Below are positions 27,144-30,563 of a DNA stretch of 30,563 nucleotides, piece by piece. The DNA is taken from NCBI GenBank assembly GCA_001766655.1, contig MJCC01000014.1, positions 437,731-468,293 of the forward strand, given 5' to 3'. The translations under genes and the position numbers were made by a program. The stretch is from Phytomonas francai. Its lineage: Eukaryota; Euglenozoa; Kinetoplastea; Trypanosomatida; Trypanosomatidae. Position 1 is the stretch's first letter; the number at the start of each line of letters is the position of its first letter. The notes under the pieces were generated by a model. That model did no database searches, was not told where the DNA came from, and saw only the letters and a program-made list of their open reading frames with translations.

Positions 27144-30100
27144 TCAACATTTCTCGAATACATTTTGTCTCACGAGTAAATTGTTTTCTCTCAGAGCATC
27201 AAATGAGACACCATGTTTTACCATATTGTGTAGCAAAGGATGAGGTTTCAGGTGGCTACCGTAACACTCGGCAAGAGTTTCCATGCGCTGCACAATACCG
27301 GGAACTCCACCTGGCACACGCTGCTGGACGAAGGTTAGTACACCTCCTGTAGTAACATCAAAGCCCAAAACATTCAGGCTCAGTAAGTCTACATCTACCG
27401 CAGCGTGTACCGAGCCGGTAGCAAGCAACTCACATGATACATTAAGGACAACTGCAATCAAACAGTCAGCGATTTCCGCAGTCGTCATCCTGCGCTTAAG
27501 ATACCGGCCAATAACAGTTGGATTCAAAGACACCAACTTACCAGATTCCACGGCAACGCCAGAGGCACCTTTTGAAGTGACTAGAAGAGAGTCTCGCTTG
27601 CCTTTATCAGGATAGCTATAAAAGCCTCCAGTGTTGGAGGCCTGGCCGAGAAAACCATCCTCCGCCATGTGGCGCAATGCCCCCATTACGCCTCCAAAAG
27701 TCTCTGGAGCAAGGAATGGGTGGAAATGCTGCTTGCACTCGTTTTTTGTGGAACCATAAGGATGCATCGCCTTTATAGGTTCTACAGAGTCAAACATATG
27801 CAATAGGTTGGGAATTCCATAAATGTCCATGATACGTAAAGGGCCAAAAGTGAGGCCGAGATGCTCCACTGCTGCCCTTTCGACTCTTTCAACGTCACAG
27901 ACAGAAGCCAGCTGACAGGCCTCTAGACAGAAAGCCGTAAGTATACGTTCCATCGCCGGGGTGGCACACACAACGTAAGGTGTGTGAATGTTCTGCAGGT
28001 AACCCAAAGCCGCGGAAACATTGTCCCGCACAAGGCCCTCGGGCCAGCCCGTCTCCGCGAAGGTGCGGACTTGCTGCAATGATACTTGCTTACCGTAGAC
28101 GTTGTTCATTGAAAAGCACGAAGCTGGCGAGATCAGTGTTGCGCAGGGAAGCTTTTCAAGAACACACATAGCATTGCGGTCATCCCCCAACACGATCACG
28201 CGGAGCGCAGGAACCCCTTCCTCCTTACCCTTGCGCAGTATGCCTTGATGTTGTTCAATCAGGTCTAGGGTATGCGAAACGCAGCTCGGGGAACAGTCGT
28301 AGAGCACAGTTGTGCCTTTGGTAGCTTCTTCTTCTAGTAAGGCCTTCGTTTTCTCTTTCCACATAGGTAACTCGCGGCCTTTGAAGCTAATGAAACTTCG
28401 AAGAAACGCCCCATTGCTTTTACACGTGCTTTTCGCGGTGCTACTCTCAGGCTCAAATACACACGTCGGGTCTGAGGGGTGTGGTAATGCACGCTGACAG
28501 GCTACCACATGTCTCATTACCACCGCAGCATTCAAATGATGAGAAAGACTAACGCGTTGGCGAAGGTATTCTAAGCAAATGGAATTTGCATTTTCCATAT
28601 CATACGTCACTGCAGTCAGACAGTATTCATACCATTCGTTGAAGATGGGGCTGTTTGAATCAATGCAATAAGTTCTCTGAAAGGCTCTGGGGAGAATTAA
28701 GTGCTCCAGAACCCACTGCCGACGAATTGGATTCTTACAAATTTTAGTTAGGAGGAAATACTCGGCACGGGCACCCCAACTTATGGGAATTTCACTACGG
28801 ATGATGCTTGCATCATAAAATGCTTTGTCTAAGATCGGTTCATGTCCTTTGGGCGACAGTAATGCACTGAGGGGCGAAACATCAAGCAAGTTATCAGAGC
28901 TACCATATCTCAGTATCTTGAATAACCCCAAAGATTCGAGGGTTCTAACGTCACATTCCGTCAATTGTGCTATGAGTTTCATTGCTGTCTGGACACCCTG
29001 CAGCAGTCGCAGAGTATTGATGGTCTGTGCAGCTGGAAATAACCCGTAACGGAGAGAGGGAAACCCAATCAAGACGGGTGACACCGGGTCTTCTTCGGAG
29101 CACCCTGATGCGAGCGGCGTACTGGATGGCAAGTACGGCTTCACATAATCAGTTAATACAACGTAGCGCCGTGTGCAAGCAAGGAATATCTCCGCGCCCA
29201 GATCGACGGCATGTTGGCCAGACGAGAGCGTCGCAACACACACATATTGTATCAGATTCTCATCTTGAGTTGTACCAACAGAACGATGCGGAGCCGCAGA
29301 GTTGTGAAGGCGCTGCAGTAGGGAGTTCTTTCTTGCTTCATAGATCATACGATCTTCATGGCTTAACTCCAACACATGCTGTGTATGAAAAAAGAAAGAA
29401 AGGTGTGCATGTGCGCATAGCTGAACTATTGGCAAAGTTTGGCTTCCAGAAGGATACTCTTTGGATTGCATCCGAATACCTTCACAGGGTATTGATGATG
29501 TGGGGTATATAAGTTTCTCAGCCTCATCAAGCGCAGCGTGGATACCTTCAATAAGTGACATGGCCTCGCCGATTTGCTCTGTAAGTTGAATTTTTATCAC
29601 AACTGTGGAATACCCTTTAACTGGAGTCACACTAATGCACTCAGAAGAAGAAGAAACAAAGCGATACTTGCGGTACTCTGTTTGAATATTTACAGGAAGC
29701 CGTTCGTTCACAAGAATAGCAGATTGGCCCTGTCCTTGTTTCCTGTTGAACTCCTGGGCAGTGTTGGGTACAGCCACTCTAAAGTCATCCCCACCAAGGG
29801 CCTCTGGCACCTCGTGTCGATTCAGACTGGCTTCCATTTCAATGCTCAGCGGCGAGAGCTTATCATGGCGTATCGAAACATCCACAATACTATCCGCACT
29901 TTTGCGCACATTGTCATCCTTCGAGTCGACTTCACTCGAGAATACTGCCCCGGTCAACCCTTTCCCCAGCGATGAAGAGCTGCCAGTTGTTGAGACATGC
30001 GGGATCTTCGTTTCTTTATTTTCCACAAATTGCTCAGATGAAGTAGTTCTTAAACGGTGCTTAGAGTGTGACGCACGAATGATTTCATCTATCTGTGTTG

Positions 30101-30563
30101 AGAATGAATTGCCAAGGGGATTGCCCTGTGGTGATGTAAGTCTACCCTCTGTAGCATTGGCTGCCAGTGAAGTCGACTGTGGCTCTGGGTAAACTGGTGC
30201 AATGCATGTCTCTAGCCTAGAGTTTAACGAAGGTTGAACAACGGCTGTACGAGAAGTCGGATCCTTATTAGGGGTTTCGAAGAGTCCCAAAGGAATATTA
30301 TTAGGGGGAGATAAATCAACAGTAACTGAAGGAGCCAAGTTTTCCTGTCTTGAAGAGGACATTTGCTTATAATCTTGATCGTAAAAAGAGCGGCTATTGG
30401 ATTGGGGTTCATAGCATGCAGTTTGGTAATGCCGTTCCTTATGACCTTCATTAACTGATCCCCTAGTTGACTCCAAACTGCCATCAAGTCTTTCTAATGG
30501 TGTATTGGGCGTTATTGGTGCTGCAGGGGGTGCTTTGGGCGTTATTGGTGCTGCAGGGGGTGC
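27144..30563 (-). CDS. Trifunctional-enzyme-alpha-like protein, catalytically degenerate, N-terminus beyond the edge
   Basis: 1139 residues visible and still open at the right edge; no start is seen (the first candidate inside is a TTG). Residues 1-300 are Ser/Thr-rich and disordered, beginning with a 10-residue repeat. About 430-530 is crotonase-like: SSGQHAVDLGAEIFLACTRR then IGFPSLRYGLFPAAQTINTL, matching the FadB oxyanion-loop and GLPE regions. One catalytic Glu is kept (E458) while the other is Ser (S503). About 750-880 resembles the 3-hydroxyacyl-CoA dehydrogenase NAD-binding domain, but the Gly-rich loop and the His of HFFNP are absent; the NDCPGF-like place reads CATPAM. About 895-1105 matches the C-terminal dehydrogenase helices (LTFGPLRIMDIYGIPNLLHM, FGQ-like FLGQASNTGGFYSYPDKGK). 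Likely a pseudoenzyme with scaffold or regulatory role. No SKL-type glycosomal end (last residues FEKC). Confidence 0.75.
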   Translation of the reverse strand, partial: APPAAPITPKAPPAAPITPNTPLERLDGSLESTRGSVNEGHKERHYQTACYEPQSNSRSFYDQDYKQMSSSRQENLAPSVTVDLSPPNNIPLGLFETPNKDPTSRTAVVQPSLNSRLETCIAPVYPEPQSTSLAANATEGRLTSPQGNPLGNSFSTQIDEIIRASHSKHRLRTTSSEQFVENKETKIPHVSTTGSSSSLGKGLTGAVFSSEVDSKDDNVRKSADSIVDVSIRHDKLSPLSIEMEASLNRHEVPEALGGDDFRVAVPNTAQEFNRKQGQGQSAILVNERLPVNIQTEYRKYRFVSSSSECISVTPVKGYSTVVIKIQLTEQIGEAMSLIEGIHAALDEAEKLIYPTSSIPCEGIRMQSKEYPSGSQTLPIVQLCAHAHLSFFFHTQHVLELSHEDRMIYEARKNSLLQRLHNSAAPHRSVGTTQDENLIQYVCVATLSSGQHAVDLGAEIFLACTRRYVVLTDYVKPYLPSSTPLASGCSEEDPVSPVLIGFPSLRYGLFPAAQTINTLRLLQGVQTAMKLIAQLTECDVRTLESLGLFKILRYGSSDNLLDVSPLSALLSPKGHEPILDKAFYDASIIRSEIPISWGARAEYFLLTKICKNPIRRQWVLEHLILPRAFQRTYCIDSNSPIFNEWYEYCLTAVTYDMENANSICLEYLRQRVSLSHHLNAAVVMRHVVACQRALPHPSDPTCVFEPESSTAKSTCKSNGAFLRSFISFKGRELPMWKEKTKALLEEEATKGTTVLYDCSPSCVSHTLDLIEQHQGILRKGKEEGVPALRVIVLGDDRNAMCVLEKLPCATLISPASCFSMNNVYGKQVSLQQVRTFAETGWPEGLVRDNVSAALGYLQNIHTPYVVCATPAMERILTAFCLEACQLASVCDVERVERAAVEHLGLTFGPLRIMDIYGIPNLLHMFDSVEPIKAMHPYGSTKNECKQHFHPFLAPETFGGVMGALRHMAEDGFLGQASNTGGFYSYPDKGKRDSLLVTSKGASGVAVESGKLVSLNPTVIGRYLKRRMTTAEIADCLIAVVLNVSCELLATGSVHAAVDVDLLSLNVLGFDVTTGGVLTFVQQRVPGGVPGIVQRMETLAECYGSHLKPHPLLHNMVKHGVSFDALRENNLLVRQNVFEKC
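30507..30563 (-). repeat. 30-bp in-frame tandem repeat, cut by the window edge
   Basis: A 30-base unit (30507-30536) is followed by 27 identical bases up to the edge. In the reading frame it encodes APPAAPITP plus Lys or Asn, so one unit is ten residues. More copies probably lie upstream. Confidence 0.9.

Noticed and set aside
1..30563. tRNA, rRNA, transposon or CRISPR features
   Set aside because: No tRNA arms, rRNA blocks, reverse transcriptase or transposase motifs, or regularly spaced repeats were seen by eye; a tRNAscan/Infernal run would be needed to exclude small RNA genes.

Overview
The window is nuclear DNA of a kinetoplastid flagellate, most likely a trypanosomatid. The 40S protein eS1, the DDX6/DHH1 helicase and the serine palmitoyltransferase subunit are full-length, intron-free eukaryotic proteins, and the first two resemble trypanosomatid orthologues as I remember them. 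All twelve supported protein genes lie on the minus strand with no strand switch, as expected of one polycistronic transcription unit read from right to left. Coding regions are GC-rich. The spacers are AT-rich, carry microsatellites, and show pyrimidine tracts followed by AG just upstream of several start codons, as expected of spliced-leader trans-splicing acceptors. I cannot name the species. No rRNA, tRNA, transposon or CRISPR array was recognised.

Layout in the direction of transcription (right to left). 27144-30563 is a gene open at the right edge: a degenerate trifunctional-enzyme-alpha-like protein (crotonase plus 3-hydroxyacyl-CoA dehydrogenase folds with key catalytic residues lost) behind a low-complexity N-terminus with a 10-residue tandem repeat. 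25525-26634 is a protein with a FAM13-type C-terminal motif. 23485-24924 is an ankyrin-repeat protein. 22740-23060 is a small single-membrane-segment protein. 19936-21636 is the serine palmitoyltransferase LCB2 subunit and 17360-18391 is 3-ketodihydrosphingosine reductase. These are steps one and two of sphingoid-base synthesis, placed next to each other. 15084-16964 is a membrane-anchored, spermidine-synthase-like methyltransferase-fold protein. 12563-14698 is a protein whose C-terminal half resembles M29 (aminopeptidase T) metallopeptidases. 10876-12114 is DHH1. After a 2.66 kb gene-free stretch, 6395-8212 is a protein with a C-terminal WCPPC thioredoxin domain. 4624-5263 is a small RIIa/DPY-30-like protein interrupted by an apparent frameshift at an N in a poly-C run. 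1594-3324 is a divergent WD-repeat-like protein and 354-1130 is ribosomal protein eS1 (S3a).

Functionally, the two sphingolipid enzymes are the clearest linked pair. DHH1 is an mRNA-fate regulator, and eS1 is a core translation protein. The others are accessory or lineage-specific proteins. The most notable items are the pseudoenzyme with terminal repeats, the M29-like protein with all five candidate metal ligands preserved, the chimeric thioredoxin protein, the N-associated frameshift, the long gene-free stretch after DHH1, and the strong GC rise inside gene bodies. No clearly new multi-gene system is evident.
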